Notes: generated by a model not told the origin, from the letters alone. Positions 31,707-40,196 are shown, counted from the first letter of the stretch. The stretch: 64,000 nt of DNA from an uncultured Oscillospiraceae bacterium (GCA_910587645.1 CAJUNA010000024.1:29948-93947), one strand, 5' to 3'. Numbers and translations are program-made.

Positions 31707-32900
31707 TCACCCCTCCTGATACGGGTCGGGCATTTTTTCCAGCATATGCGTCCAAACAGGACTCATTTGCCGCAGCGTTTTCACCACCTCAGGAACCTGC
31801 TGGAGGATATAATCGACCTCCTCCATCGTATTAAACTCGCAAAGGCTCAGCCGAAGAGAGCCATGGGCGATCTCATGGGGCATCCCCAGCGCAAGCAGCA
31901 CATGGCTGGGATCCAGCGACCCACTGGTACACGCACTTCCGGAGCTGGCGCAAATCCCCGCCAAGTCCAGCCGCAGCAGCAAGCTCTCCCCCTCGATCCC
32001 CTCGAAGCAGAAACTCACGATCCCGGGCGCCTTTTTATCCGGCGCGCCGTTGCAGCGGGAATAGGGGATTTTCCCCAACCCTTCGATCAGCCTATCCCGC
32101 ATAGCGGAGACCTTCGCCATATTTTCCTGCATATGGGCACAACTATCTGTCAGCGCCGCTGCCATCGCGAGAATCGAAGGGATGGCTTCCGTACCGCCTC
32201 TTTTGCCCCGCTCCTGCGCGCCGCCCTCGATAAAATTCTTGATCCGGATAGATTTTTTGCAATACAAGGCGCCCACGCCCTTCGGTGCATGGAATTTGTG
32301 CCCCGACAGTGACAGCATGTCGATATGATCCGCCACCACGTCCACCGGCACATGGCCCACCGCCTGTACCGCGTCCGTGTGGAAGAGTACGCCTTTCTCC
32401 CGGCATACGGCCCCGATTTCCCGAACCGGCTGTAAAGTCCCGATCTCATTGTTGGAGTACATAATAGTCACCAGGCAGGTATCCTCCCGGATAGCGGCCT
32501 TCAATTCCTCCACCCTTACCACACCATCCTCATGGACTGGCAGATAAGTGACCTCAAACCCCTGCTTTTCCAGTTTTTGCAGAGTATGCAGCACCGCATG
32601 GTGCTCGATCGTGTCAGAAATGATATGCTTCTTTCCCTTTTCAGCCCCCATTCTGGCCCCTTCGGTAATGGCCCAATTATCGGCTTCCGTGCCGCAGCCG
32701 GTAAAATAAATCTCCCTCGGCTCAGCATTCAGGCACTTTGCCACCGCAGCCCTGGCGTCCATCAGAGCGTAATTCGCCTCCCGGCCCTTCTGATGAAGGG
32801 AGCTGGGGTTTCCATAAACCTCCCCCAGCGCAGGCAGCATCGCGTCCAGCGCGGTTTTGCTGACGGCGGTAGTGGCCGCGTTGTCGGCATATACAAACAT
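31707..32900 (-). CDS. nifS: cysteine desulfurase NifS
   Basis: The 397-residue PLP enzyme removes sulfur from cysteine for Fe-S cluster assembly. The PLP lysine lies in LSLSGHKFHAPKG near residue 200, the histidine of EHHAVLHT near 99, and the persulfide cysteine at 324 in SSGSACTSGSLDPSHV. The motif with SGSACTSG followed by a hydrophilic loop is typical of NifS/IscS class I. ATG 32900 follows AGAAGG; the longer frame is not conserved. It is co-oriented with rrf2 upstream and nifU downstream. Confidence 0.94.
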   Translation of the reverse strand: MFVYADNAATTAVSKTALDAMLPALGEVYGNPSSLHQKGREANYALMDARAAVAKCLNAEPREIYFTGCGTEADNWAITEGARMGAEKGKKHIISDTIEHHAVLHTLQKLEKQGFEVTYLPVHEDGVVRVEELKAAIREDTCLVTIMYSNNEIGTLQPVREIGAVCREKGVLFHTDAVQAVGHVPVDVVADHIDMLSLSGHKFHAPKGVGALYCKKSIRIKNFIEGGAQERGKRGGTEAIPSILAMAAALTDSCAHMQENMAKVSAMRDRLIEGLGKIPYSRCNGAPDKKAPGIVSFCFEGIEGESLLLRLDLAGICASSGSACTSGSLDPSHVLLALGMPHEIAHGSLRLSLCEFNTMEEVDYILQQVPEVVKTLRQMSPVWTHMLEKMPDPYQEG

Positions 32901-32934
32901 GGTAAAACCTTCTTTCTTCCACATGGTAATGTAC

Positions 32935-32965
32935 TGGTTTCCTATAGGAAAATAGGAATTATTCC
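32935..32965 (-). promoter_or_regulatory. possible second Rrf2 site before nifS
   Basis: The rrf2-nifS gap contains TTCCTATAGGAA, a perfect 12-base palindrome at about 32939-32950, and an AGGAATAATTCCT palindrome close by. Both resemble half of the rrf2 operator. This is inference. Confidence 0.35.
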
Positions 32966-32975
32966 TGCAAAGCAG

Positions 32976-33428
32976 TCAGCAGTTGCCCCGTCCGGAAGCG
33001 GCGCAGCGGGCATCCAGCCGCCGCTGCTTATCCACCAGGTCCGCCAGCGTCACATGATCCACCACATTGCTGATCGCCTGGTCTACCTGTTCCCACAAGT
33101 CCAGGGTCACACAGGCCTTGCACCGGGCGCACTGGTTAACCTCATCGTCCATGCAGGAAACAGGAGACAAGCTGCCCTCCACCGTCCGCAGGATCAGCCC
33201 CACGCTATAATCTTCAGGGCTTTTCAACAGGCGGTAGCCGCCTTTCGCTCCTCTGACACTGCGCACCAGGCCGGAGCGCACCAGCACAGGAATAATCTGT
33301 TCCAAATATTTCTCACTGATGCCCCGGCTTTCAGCCACGCTCTTGACGGACAAGTTCACGCCCTCGTCCTGCATCGCCAGCTCCAGCATCAGATGCAGGG
33401 CATACCGGCTTTTGGCGGAGATTTTCAT
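32976..33428 (-). CDS. iscR: Rrf2-family Fe-S regulator (IscR-like)
   Basis: The 150-residue protein is a winged helix of the Rrf2 family (MKISAKSRYALHLMLELA, VKSVAESRGISEKYLEQI, RSVRGAKGGYRLLKSPED) with the three closely spaced cysteines that hold a [2Fe-2S] cluster (C-MDDEVNQ-C-AR-C, then AC). It probably represses the nifS/nifU genes when clusters are plentiful. It lies upstream of nifS in the same direction, so it is the first gene of the cluster. A palindromic operator lies in its promoter. Confidence 0.9.
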   Translation of the reverse strand: MKISAKSRYALHLMLELAMQDEGVNLSVKSVAESRGISEKYLEQIIPVLVRSGLVRSVRGAKGGYRLLKSPEDYSVGLILRTVEGSLSPVSCMDDEVNQCARCKACVTLDLWEQVDQAISNVVDHVTLADLVDKQRRLDARCAASGRGNC

Positions 33429-33449
33429 GATCTCACCGTCCTCTCATGT

Positions 33450-33473
33450 AAATCCTATCTTAATATAGGATTT
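33450..33473 (-). promoter_or_regulatory. rrf2 operator and promoter
   Basis: AAATCCTAT (33450-33458) and ATAGGATTT (33465-33473) are perfect inverted arms around six bases. On the minus strand TTGACA at 33485-33480 and TAAGAT about 17 bases downstream frame this palindrome, so Rrf2 binding would shut its own promoter. Confidence 0.65.
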
Positions 33474-33651
33474 ATTCCTTGTCAAGCGGCATTTGCAACA
33501 AATTCCCAGCCCAGAACTTGGACACTCTGCCTATTCTGCCCCATCGGGCGGGTTTTATCGTCAAACAGTGAAAAAACCTGTAGGGGCTTTTTTCATCCCC
33601 AGCCGCTTCTGCCGGCGGCCCTGGCTCCCTGCGGGGCGGGGCTTATCCCAC

Positions 33652-33680
33652 TTGACAACCCCGCCCCGCTCCGTTATAAT
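33652..33680 (+). promoter_or_regulatory. promoter of larBC
   Basis: TTGACA at 33652-33657 and TATAAT at 33675-33680 with a 17-base spacer. Confidence 0.75.
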
Positions 33681-33729
33681 AAGCGAAAAAGAGCATTGTT
33701 TCAGCAAAAATCACCGTCCAAAATATCAA

Positions 33730-33756
33730 CTGACTGCTCCTGTACCGGGCAGTCAG
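33730..33756 (+). promoter_or_regulatory. hairpin in the larB leader
   Basis: CTGACTGC (33730-33737) pairs with GCAGTCAG (33749-33756) around 11 bases and is followed by TCCGCTTTT. It could be an attenuator. No known riboswitch is recognised. Confidence 0.45.
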
Positions 33757-33824
33757 TCCGCTTTTATGTCCAAAACCGCCGCATTTTCATTCTGCCGGCG
33801 ATACGTGAAAATGGAGAAGTACAG

Positions 33825-34583
33825 ATGAACAATCAGCAGCTTTTGGAACTATTGGAAGCCGTCCGCACCGGGGCCATCCCGCCCCAGGAAGCCGCCAGCA
33901 TCCTCGGCCACAGCGGCTATGAGGACTTGGGCTACGCTAAGGTGGATCACCACCGGGCCGCACGGCAGGGGGCGGCGGAGGTTATCTTCGGGCAGGGGAA
34001 GTCCCCAGAGCAAATCGTGGGTATCGTCAACTCCTTAATCGGGCGGGGTGTTGAAAATATTATTATTACCCGGCTGCCGGAGGAAAAAGAAGAAGCTATA
34101 CGTGGGAAAATCCCTTACCGCTATGATGCCGCCGCCAGGCTGGCTGTGGCAAACCCTGTGGAACGGACGCTAACAGGCGCGGTGGCTGTGGTCAGCGCGG
34201 GGACGAGCGACCTGGCGGTCTGCGAGGAAGCGGCGCTGACGGCGGAAGCCTTGGGCAGCAAGGTGTTCCGGGTCTATGACGCCGGTGTGGCGGGGCTGCA
34301 CAGGCTGCTGGGGTCGCTGGAAACACTGGAGAAAGCCCGGTGCATCGTCGCTGTGGCGGGAATGGAGGGCGCACTGCCCAGCGTGGTGGGCGGATTGGTG
34401 GGCTGCCCGGTGATCGCGGTGCCTACCAGCGTGGGATACGGCGCAAACCTGGGCGGGCTGGCCGCGCTGCTGGCTATGCTGAACTCCTGCGCCAGCGGGG
34501 TCAGCGTGGTCAATATTGACAACGGCTTCGGCGCGGGGTTCTTGGCCCACAGGATCAATCAAATGAAAGGAATTGGCCAATGA
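33825..34583 (+). CDS. larB: nickel-pincer cofactor synthesis protein LarB
   Basis: The 252-residue protein carboxylates and hydrolyses nicotinic acid adenine dinucleotide, the first step toward the nickel pincer cofactor of lactate racemase. It is AIR-carboxylase-like (PurE superfamily) in its C-terminal half: AVVSAGTSDLAVCEEAALTA, GVAGLHRLLG, AGMEGALPSVVGGLVGCPVI and TSVGYGANLGG. ATG 33825 is preceded by GGAGAAGTACAG; the much longer open frame upstream is spurious. It overlaps larC by four bases. Confidence 0.93.
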   Translation: MNNQQLLELLEAVRTGAIPPQEAASILGHSGYEDLGYAKVDHHRAARQGAAEVIFGQGKSPEQIVGIVNSLIGRGVENIIITRLPEEKEEAIRGKIPYRYDAAARLAVANPVERTLTGAVAVVSAGTSDLAVCEEAALTAEALGSKVFRVYDAGVAGLHRLLGSLETLEKARCIVAVAGMEGALPSVVGGLVGCPVIAVPTSVGYGANLGGLAALLAMLNSCASGVSVVNIDNGFGAGFLAHRINQMKGIGQ

Positions 34584-35794
34584 AAACGCTGTACTTGGAG
34601 TGCGCTATGGGCGCGGCGGGAGATATGCTCATGGGGGCGCTGTTTGAGCTGTGCCCGGATAAGGAGAAGTTTTTAAAGGATATGAACGCCCTGCTGCCCG
34701 GGGTGTCCCTGGAAGCGGAAGCCGTCCGGCGGCAGGGGATCGCCGGCACCCATATGCGGGTATCCGTCCATGGACATGAGGAGGGGCATGACGGCCATGT
34801 CCACCACCACGGCCAGGGGCACCATCACCATCATGCCCACCGCTCGCTGGCGGACATTGAGACGGTGATTAGCGGATTCAACCTGCCGGAAGCGGTGCGG
34901 CAAAAAGCAAAGGGGACGTATGCCCTAATTGCGGAAGCGGAATCCGCCGCCCATGGGGTGGCGGTGGGCGAGGTCCACTTCCATGAGGTAGGCGCCTTGG
35001 ACGCGGTGATGGATGTGACCGGGGTCTGCTACCTGATGGAGCTCCTGGGGCCGGACACGGTCTGGGCGTCCGCGGTCACTGTGGGCAGCGGAACCGTGGG
35101 TACCGCCCATGGGCTGCTTCCGGTGCCTGCCCCGGCTACGGCGCGGCTTTTGGAGGGGATGCCTGTCGCGGCGGGCGATATCGCTGCCGAAATGTGTACG
35201 CCTACCGGGGCGGCGCTGCTGCGGGTTTTTGCGGAGAAGTTCGGGCCTATGCCGGACGGGGTAATGCTGGGGTGCGGGTTTGGATGCGGCACCAAGGATT
35301 TCCCCAGGGCGAACTGCCTGCGGGCTTTTCTGCTGGATACGGCGGAAGCCTCCGGCGGGCCAAATGACCAGGTGGTGGAGCTGAAGGCCAATATCGACGA
35401 CATGACCGGGGAAGCCCTGGGGTTCGCTATGGACCGGCTGATGGACGCCGGGGCGTTGGATGTGTCCTATACGCCTGTATTTATGAAGAAAAACAGGCCA
35501 GGGGTGATGCTGGCCTGCCTGTGCCGCCCCGGAGACGCGGACAGGCTGGCGCGGGAAATGCTGCGGCATACGTCCACCTTTGGCGTGAGACGGACGGACT
35601 GCGGCAGGTATGCTATGGCGGTGTCCGTGGAGCGGCTGGAGGGTGAAGGCGGGACGTTCCTCCGCAAAACCGGAACCGGGTATGGCCTGGCCAAAAGCAA
35701 GCCGGAGTATGCGCCCCTGGCGGAGCTGGCGCGGACGGAGCATGTGCCGCTGGAGCATGTGCGGGAAATGTACTTCCGGACGGATTTCGATTAG
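34580..35794 (+). CDS. larC: nickel insertion protein LarC (single reading frame)
   Basis: The 404-residue protein inserts nickel into the pincer cofactor in a CTP-dependent reaction. It contains LECAMGAAGDMLMGAL at the N-terminus, a histidine-rich loop (HGHEEGHDGHVHHHGQ then GHHHHHAH, residues 64-86), HFHEVGALDAVMDV and the C-terminal LKANIDDMTGEAL. In Lactobacillus plantarum larC is split into larC1 and larC2 and needs a programmed frameshift; here it is one continuous frame. larA and larE are not adjacent. Confidence 0.93.
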   Translation: MKTLYLECAMGAAGDMLMGALFELCPDKEKFLKDMNALLPGVSLEAEAVRRQGIAGTHMRVSVHGHEEGHDGHVHHHGQGHHHHHAHRSLADIETVISGFNLPEAVRQKAKGTYALIAEAESAAHGVAVGEVHFHEVGALDAVMDVTGVCYLMELLGPDTVWASAVTVGSGTVGTAHGLLPVPAPATARLLEGMPVAAGDIAAEMCTPTGAALLRVFAEKFGPMPDGVMLGCGFGCGTKDFPRANCLRAFLLDTAEASGGPNDQVVELKANIDDMTGEALGFAMDRLMDAGALDVSYTPVFMKKNRPGVMLACLCRPGDADRLAREMLRHTSTFGVRRTDCGRYAMAVSVERLEGEGGTFLRKTGTGYGLAKSKPEYAPLAELARTEHVPLEHVREMYFRTDFD

Positions 35795-35805
35795 ATCGCA
35801 ATAGA

Positions 35806-35850
35806 AAAACAGCCCCCCCGCGCCTTTCGGCGCGGGAGGGCTGTTTTATA
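35806..35850. terminator. bidirectional terminator between larC and the SLH protein gene
   Basis: AACAGCCCCCCCGCGCC and GGCGCGGGAGGGCTGTT form a long stem with flanking A and T runs on the two sides. Confidence 0.85.
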
Positions 35851-35859
35851 TTTGCGCGG

Positions 35860-38742
35860 TTATCGCGCGGTGCTGTAATGGATGTAGTTCATCAAAATCT
35901 GCGCGGCCTGCGCCCTGGTGGTCTCGCCATTGGGGTTCAGGACATCGCCGCTGCCCTGAAGGATTCCCTGCGCTACCGCCCAGGCCATGGCCTGCTGGGC
36001 GTAGCCGCTGATCTGCTGGGCATCGCGGAAGGACAGCGGGGCGCTGTTCGCCGCAGGGCTGCCGGAGAAGCGCCAGAGGATCGCGGCCACCTGCTCCCTG
36101 GTAACAGGCGCGTCCGGGGCGAAGCGGTTGTCTTCATAGCCGGTAACATACCCCTGTGCCGCCGCCCAGTTGACTGCGCTGGCGTACCAGCTTCCGGAGG
36201 GTACGTCCGTAAAGCCGCTGTTGGCGCTGGCGGCGGGACGGCCCGCGTGGTTATAGAGAACCTGCGCCAGCATTGCCCGGGACAGGGGCAGGTTCGGGCC
36301 AAATTGGGCGGCGCCGGTGCCCTGCATCTTGCCGTTCATGCTGACGAATTTTACCGCGTTGTAGTACCATGCGCTGCCGGACACATCCGTAAAAGGATTG
36401 GTCCAGGGGGCTTCGCCTACGTCTGGGGTCTCAGCGGGGGAAAGGGGCTGGAATACGGCTTCTACCGTGACGCCCTCACCAGGCATGGTGAAAACGTACT
36501 TTCCGCCGTCCCGCCCGGCCAGCTCCATGGTTTTGCCGGATTGGGACGTGACAGCCAGGCTGGACAGCTCATAGCCTTCGTTGGGAACAACCGTGATGGT
36601 GACACGGTTCCCTTCGGCGGCCTTTGCCAGGTTTACGGCCACTTTCCCGCCAGGGACACTGGGGACGGCCACGGTATAGTAGGTCTTGGCACCGTCCTGC
36701 TGGCCGGGGTTGGGGTTAGGGATAGGATCCGGTTTGGGGTCGGGATCGGGGTCAGGTTCGGGGTCAGGGTCGGGGGTTTCAGTGCTCCAGTGGGCGTACA
36801 CTGTGGTGTCATCGGAAAAGACGGTATCTGTGCCGATCTTTTCCCCACCGGTGGGGCTGGTATACCAACCATCAAAAATGTAATCCGTACGGGAGGGAAC
36901 GGGCAGCTCAGGGAGAACGCCGTCCGCGTTTGTATTCAGTGTGGAGGGGCGCACCGTTCCTCCATTGGCGTCAAAGGTGATGATATATGTGTGCTCCTGG
37001 ACGTTGGATGGGTCATCTGCCTCGGACGCGGGAGGAATGTCCAGACGCAGCATGGGGGACGTATCCCCGCCGGAGCGGGACATGGCGCCAGCCATATTGA
37101 TGGTGTAGTCCAGCCATCCGTACGCGCCGGGGGCATCCGGCGTTTCGTCTACCGGAGGAACGTACTCGCTGACCTCAATGGAGGGGGTGTAGCCGGACAG
37201 GCCCATCTCGTCCAGGCGCTCCTGGGCCAGATCCTCCGCGTAGGCGGCGGCTTCGTCCCCGGTCAGTCCGGCGGGGGCGCGGTTGGTCTCCAGGCCATCG
37301 CCCACAGCGTCCCCAATCCCGGTCCCGCATTCCGGGCAGATGGCGCTGCCAGTGGGGAAGCTGTGTCCCGCCGCCGGGATGGACGCTGTTGTGGTCACGT
37401 CACAGCCGGGGTCGGTACAGGTGTAGGTCATGACGCCGGGGTTAGTACAGGTGGGGGCTTCGGTGACCTCGCCACCGTCCCAGGTGTGGCGGACGGCAAT
37501 CAGAAGATCCGCCGTCTGTCCGCCGTAAGCAACGGTGACGGTCTGGTCATCCTCCGCGTAGGCGTCATAGCCGGTACACATGGCGGCGATTACGGGAAGC
37601 ATGCAGCTCCCGTGGCGGTAGCAGGAGACGTATACGGCCAGGTCCGCGTCCGCCAGCAGGGCTTCCAGATCCGCGCCCTGCTGGGCGTAGACCGCTTCCG
37701 CAGAAAGCGTCATGCCGGTGAAACGGCAGTTATCGGCCGCGGCAAAATCCTGCGTCCAGTTGTGCGCGCCAGCGGAAGGATGGATCCCGTAGTAGTGGCC
37801 CACGCCCATATGAACCGAACGGGCGCTCTCCAGGTTCCGGCGGTGCCCGGGGCTGTGGAGCCAACTGCTCATTACGCTGGCGGGTGTGGTCTGGCCGGAG
37901 GCGATGTTCTCCGCGCTGTAGTGGTAGAGTACGCCGCACTCCTGGTAGGCGGTCCAGCATATGCGGCCATCCGGGCGGGTGTGGTCGGCGCGGTAATCGG
38001 CGTAAATTTCCTCCGCGCGAAGGGCTGCTACGTCTTGCAGCCCGTCAAAAACGGAAAGGGGCTCGCGGCCAACGGACATCCGGTGCTGGTTTGCCAGCCG
38101 CAGAACCTCCCAGCCCATTTCATCCATGCCATCGGGAAGCTCGGGAGCCGGAGGGGCGGGAATGTCCGGCTTGGGGTCAGGATCGGGGTCAGGGTCAGGA
38201 TCGGGGTCCGGATCTGGATCAGGGTCGGGATCCTCGCCCGCGGAGCCGCTGGAGACGCCGTTTTCACGCATTAGATCCAGCAGGCCGTTTACGCCGGGAA
38301 CGCCCATAAGCGTGGCTACATATTCCCGGCAAAGGGCGTTTTTGGTGGAGGAATTATAGGTGACCGCAATGGGCCAATCAGGCCAGGAATCGGAGACCTC
38401 CTCAAACAGCTCCGCCAGCTCCCCATCTATCCGGGAAGGGTCGCCGGCACCGCCGGAAAAGGCGTAGTAGTAGAGCTTGATCTGCCGGTCGTTGGCATAT
38501 TTCGCAAACATCGTGATCGCCGTCGGAACAGGGTCCGCACCGTCCGAGGGGTAGCAGAGCAGCACAACATCCCTCGTCTCGGCCTGCCCGTTGATCCGGC
38601 TGATCATATCGGTTACCTGTTCACGGGACAGGCCTACCCAGAAGTCTGTGTCCGGCGGCTGCGTGAAAGCCAGCGCCGTTCCGGGCAGCAGTGCCAGCGC
38701 CATGGCCAGCGCCAGCAGAATGGAGAGCATTCGCTTCTTCAT
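35860..38742 (-). CDS. secreted S-layer-anchored protein with CAP, InlB-type and SLH domains
   Basis: The 960-residue protein has a signal peptide (residues 1-25), a clostripain-unlike N-terminal region, a DP-rich repeat linker (about 171-195), a CAP/SCP domain of the YkwD type (about 205-345: LRLANQHRMSVG, ALRAEEIYADYR, SAENIASGQTTPASVMSSWL), an InlB-type beta-grasp repeat (TFDANGGTVRP to FDGWYTSPTGG, about 590-660), a second DP linker, a bacterial repeat (YYTVAVPSVPGGKVAVNLAK), and three SLH motifs (about 785-960) that bind secondary cell-wall polymer. It would be displayed on the cell surface. The role of the CAP domain is unknown; host or envelope interaction is possible. Confidence 0.85.
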   Translation of the reverse strand: MKKRMLSILLALAMALALLPGTALAFTQPPDTDFWVGLSREQVTDMISRINGQAETRDVVLLCYPSDGADPVPTAITMFAKYANDRQIKLYYYAFSGGAGDPSRIDGELAELFEEVSDSWPDWPIAVTYNSSTKNALCREYVATLMGVPGVNGLLDLMRENGVSSGSAGEDPDPDPDPDPDPDPDPDPDPKPDIPAPPAPELPDGMDEMGWEVLRLANQHRMSVGREPLSVFDGLQDVAALRAEEIYADYRADHTRPDGRICWTAYQECGVLYHYSAENIASGQTTPASVMSSWLHSPGHRRNLESARSVHMGVGHYYGIHPSAGAHNWTQDFAAADNCRFTGMTLSAEAVYAQQGADLEALLADADLAVYVSCYRHGSCMLPVIAAMCTGYDAYAEDDQTVTVAYGGQTADLLIAVRHTWDGGEVTEAPTCTNPGVMTYTCTDPGCDVTTTASIPAAGHSFPTGSAICPECGTGIGDAVGDGLETNRAPAGLTGDEAAAYAEDLAQERLDEMGLSGYTPSIEVSEYVPPVDETPDAPGAYGWLDYTINMAGAMSRSGGDTSPMLRLDIPPASEADDPSNVQEHTYIITFDANGGTVRPSTLNTNADGVLPELPVPSRTDYIFDGWYTSPTGGEKIGTDTVFSDDTTVYAHWSTETPDPDPEPDPDPDPKPDPIPNPNPGQQDGAKTYYTVAVPSVPGGKVAVNLAKAAEGNRVTITVVPNEGYELSSLAVTSQSGKTMELAGRDGGKYVFTMPGEGVTVEAVFQPLSPAETPDVGEAPWTNPFTDVSGSAWYYNAVKFVSMNGKMQGTGAAQFGPNLPLSRAMLAQVLYNHAGRPAASANSGFTDVPSGSWYASAVNWAAAQGYVTGYEDNRFAPDAPVTREQVAAILWRFSGSPAANSAPLSFRDAQQISGYAQQAMAWAVAQGILQGSGDVLNPNGETTRAQAAQILMNYIHYSTAR
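36733..36776 (-). repeat. DP repeat linker, downstream copy
   Basis: A tract of GGxTC-type hexanucleotides encodes a run of Asp-Pro repeats between the InlB-type repeat and the following domain. Such tracts can change length by slippage. Confidence 0.7.
38167..38236 (-). repeat. DP repeat linker, upstream copy
   Basis: Roughly eleven Asp-Pro dipeptides are encoded by imperfect GG(A/G)TC(A/G/C) hexanucleotide repeats before the CAP domain. Confidence 0.75.
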
Positions 38743-38886
38743 ATAAATTGTTTCCTCCCAAATTTCTCAGCGTGGTTTGGCTCGGTATGTACAGCGTGTA
38801 TTGTATCCTATTTTGGAGGAAATTTCAAGACGAAATGGTGTGGAAAGAAAAAACTGGACAATGTTGCCAAAATATGGTACCATAAA

Positions 38887-38905
38887 AGCGGTAAAATATA
38901 CCGCT
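38887..38905 (+). promoter_or_regulatory. palindrome before the PRTase gene
   Basis: AGCGGTA (38887-38893) and TACCGCT (38899-38905) are perfect inverted arms around five bases, about 35 bases before the start. It could be an operator or a 5' hairpin. A weak promoter (TGGACA, 17 bases, TACCAT) lies just before it. Confidence 0.4.
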
Positions 38906-38938
38906 ATCTGTTCCCGTATATGAAAAGGAGGTAAGCCT

Positions 38939-39577
38939 ATGGAACCTAAGTTCTTTAAGATTCCCGTATGTGTGGGCGATGTGACGCTGCGGGTGGCCCA
39001 GGGCCATTTTGCCACCAGGCACAGCCATATCAATTATTTTATTGATGTGACCCGCCAGCAGTCTTGCCTGCAAGAGGCGGAAGCCGTGGCACAGCAGCTC
39101 GCCCAGCGGCTTCAGGCCAATACCATGGTGGATACCATCCTGTGCATGGACGGCACCCGGGTGATCGGCACCTGTCTGGCGCGGCAGCTGACCCAGGAGG
39201 GGTATCTCTCCGTCAGTTCCGGAAAGGAAATTTACCTTCTGCGGGAAAACCTCAGCTCCGGCGGACAGCTCATTTTCCGGGACAATGCCCGCTTTATGCT
39301 GGAGGGAAAGAACGTTTTGATCTTGCTCGCTTCCATTACTACCGGCAGCACCGTGGAGAAGGGGATGCGGTGCGTACGGTACTACGGAGGCAATGTGGCG
39401 GGCGTTGCGTCGGTCTACAGCCATCTGAAAGAAGTGGACGGCGTACCGGTGGTGTCTCTGTTCAACACCAGCGACCTGCCGGGATACGCCAGCTATCCGC
39501 CTCAGGAGTGCCCCCTCTGCAAGCAGGGGGCTGAGGTCGATGCCGTGGTGGATAAGTTCGGGTATTCGAAACTCTGA
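38939..39577 (+). CDS. orotate phosphoribosyltransferase-like (type I PRTase) protein
   Basis: The 212-residue protein has the type I PRTase fold with the PRPP-loop sequence VLILLASITTGSTVEKG near 121; in canonical enzymes this loop reads DD-ITTG, and here the two acidic residues are replaced by LA, which suggests altered PRPP binding. The C-terminus has a CPLCK motif. It is distinct from the pyrE of the pyr operon at 49871. The likely role is a regulatory or salvage PRTase. AGGAGGT precedes the ATG. Confidence 0.75.
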   Translation: MEPKFFKIPVCVGDVTLRVAQGHFATRHSHINYFIDVTRQQSCLQEAEAVAQQLAQRLQANTMVDTILCMDGTRVIGTCLARQLTQEGYLSVSSGKEIYLLRENLSSGGQLIFRDNARFMLEGKNVLILLASITTGSTVEKGMRCVRYYGGNVAGVASVYSHLKEVDGVPVVSLFNTSDLPGYASYPPQECPLCKQGAEVDAVVDKFGYSKL

Positions 39578-39583
39578 TATATT

Positions 39584-39616
39584 GCAACCCAGGCGGTGCC
39601 GCCTGGGTTGCTTTTT
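39584..39616 (+). terminator. terminator after the PRTase gene
   Basis: CAACCCAGGCGG (39585-39596) pairs with CCGCCTGGGTTG (39599-39610), followed by CTTTTTG. Confidence 0.9.
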
Positions 39617-39724
39617 GTTTGGGGGGGACAAGCTTTCTTCCAATAAGACCTTCTCCCAGCGAAACGAGGCCTTTGCCGGTGTTGCCATTGGGCATTTGGG
39701 GGCGACACGGTTTACAGCGAAAAA

Positions 39725-39745
39725 GACAGGCCAAAGGCCCTGTCC
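39725..39745 (-). terminator. terminator-like hairpin, minus strand
   Basis: GACAGG..CC and GG..CCTGTC arms form a short stem that on the minus strand is followed by TTTTTC; it is placed to end the tauE pair transcript. Confidence 0.5.
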
Positions 39746-39749
39746 GGCT

Positions 39750-39812
39750 TAGGGCTTGTTTGAAAAATGTCAAAACACCCAAACGGCGGATCTTTTTCCG
39801 CATTTATTATTG
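39750..39812. repeat. MITE-like element, truncated copy C
   Basis: The first 52 bases (39750-39801, starting TAGGGCTTGTTTGA) match the left end of the element at 49668 with few differences, then the sequence diverges. The right part ends in TTATTGACATTT, which is an inverse of the AAATGTCAA in the left arm. The stop codon of the tauE gene (39809-39807) lies at this end. Confidence 0.65.
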
Positions 39813-40196
39813 ACATTTCCCATCTCCCCTCGGTGCAAAAATTCCGCTTGCCAGCATAGATGCCCCACCGTACAGCAGAAAAATCCCGAAGGGCTTCCGC
39901 AGCAGGGATACGTCCACAGCCATCGCCGCCAGCGCCCCTGCAAGAGCCGCCGCCGTGCCCAGCGGTGCGGCATCCCGCCAGGTGTCCTTATCTAAATATC
40001 CGTTTTTCCGGTGGAACAGCAGGCTGATCCCCGCCGTGGGCAGAAAAAACAGCAGGTTGACCGCCTGTGCTTCCCGCTGGCTTACGCCGAGAAACAGCGT
40101 CATGCACACCAGCAGCAGGGTTCCGCCGCCTACGCCCCAGCTGGACAGTGCCCCTGTGGCCGCTGCCGCGAGAAAAGGAACCAGCCAATCTACCAT
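39807..40196 (-). CDS. TauE/SafE-family permease half (2)
   Basis: The 129-residue protein has four membrane helices and matches half of a TauE/SafE-type exporter of sulfonates or other sulfur anions (ALSSWGVGGGTLLLVCMTLF, AVNLLFFLPTAG). It overlaps the preceding half-size gene by seven bases. The last residues after about 123 (DGKCQ) fall in a MITE-like fragment, so the original C-terminus may have been changed. The two halves probably pair. Confidence 0.78.
   Translation of the reverse strand: MVDWLVPFLAAAATGALSSWGVGGGTLLLVCMTLFLGVSQREAQAVNLLFFLPTAGISLLFHRKNGYLDKDTWRDAAPLGTAAALAGALAAMAVDVSLLRKPFGIFLLYGGASMLASGIFAPRGDGKCQ

Larger units (their letters stand above)
33429..33824. other. 396-base divergent region of rrf2 and larB
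   Basis: It holds the rrf2 promoter/operator, the larB promoter at 33652-33680, and a 145-base larB leader with one hairpin. No gene is visible. Confidence 0.6.

Noticed and set aside
33730..33756. A riboswitch in the larB leader
   Set aside because: Only one simple hairpin is visible and no known riboswitch core could be recognised; kept as a plain leader hairpin.
32532..33824. Long open frame upstream of larB in the same frame
   Set aside because: It runs through nifS and rrf2 antisense; the larB start at 33825 has its own promoter and ribosome binding site.
34800..34850. Histidine-codon tract in larC considered as a repeat array or CRISPR-like unit
   Set aside because: It is an in-frame metal-binding loop typical of LarC, with no repeat-spacer pattern. 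No CRISPR array was seen anywhere.
35878..38274. 798-codon open frame antisense to the SLH protein gene
   Set aside because: It mirrors the repeats and GC bias of the real gene on the other strand, which has a signal peptide and clear domains.
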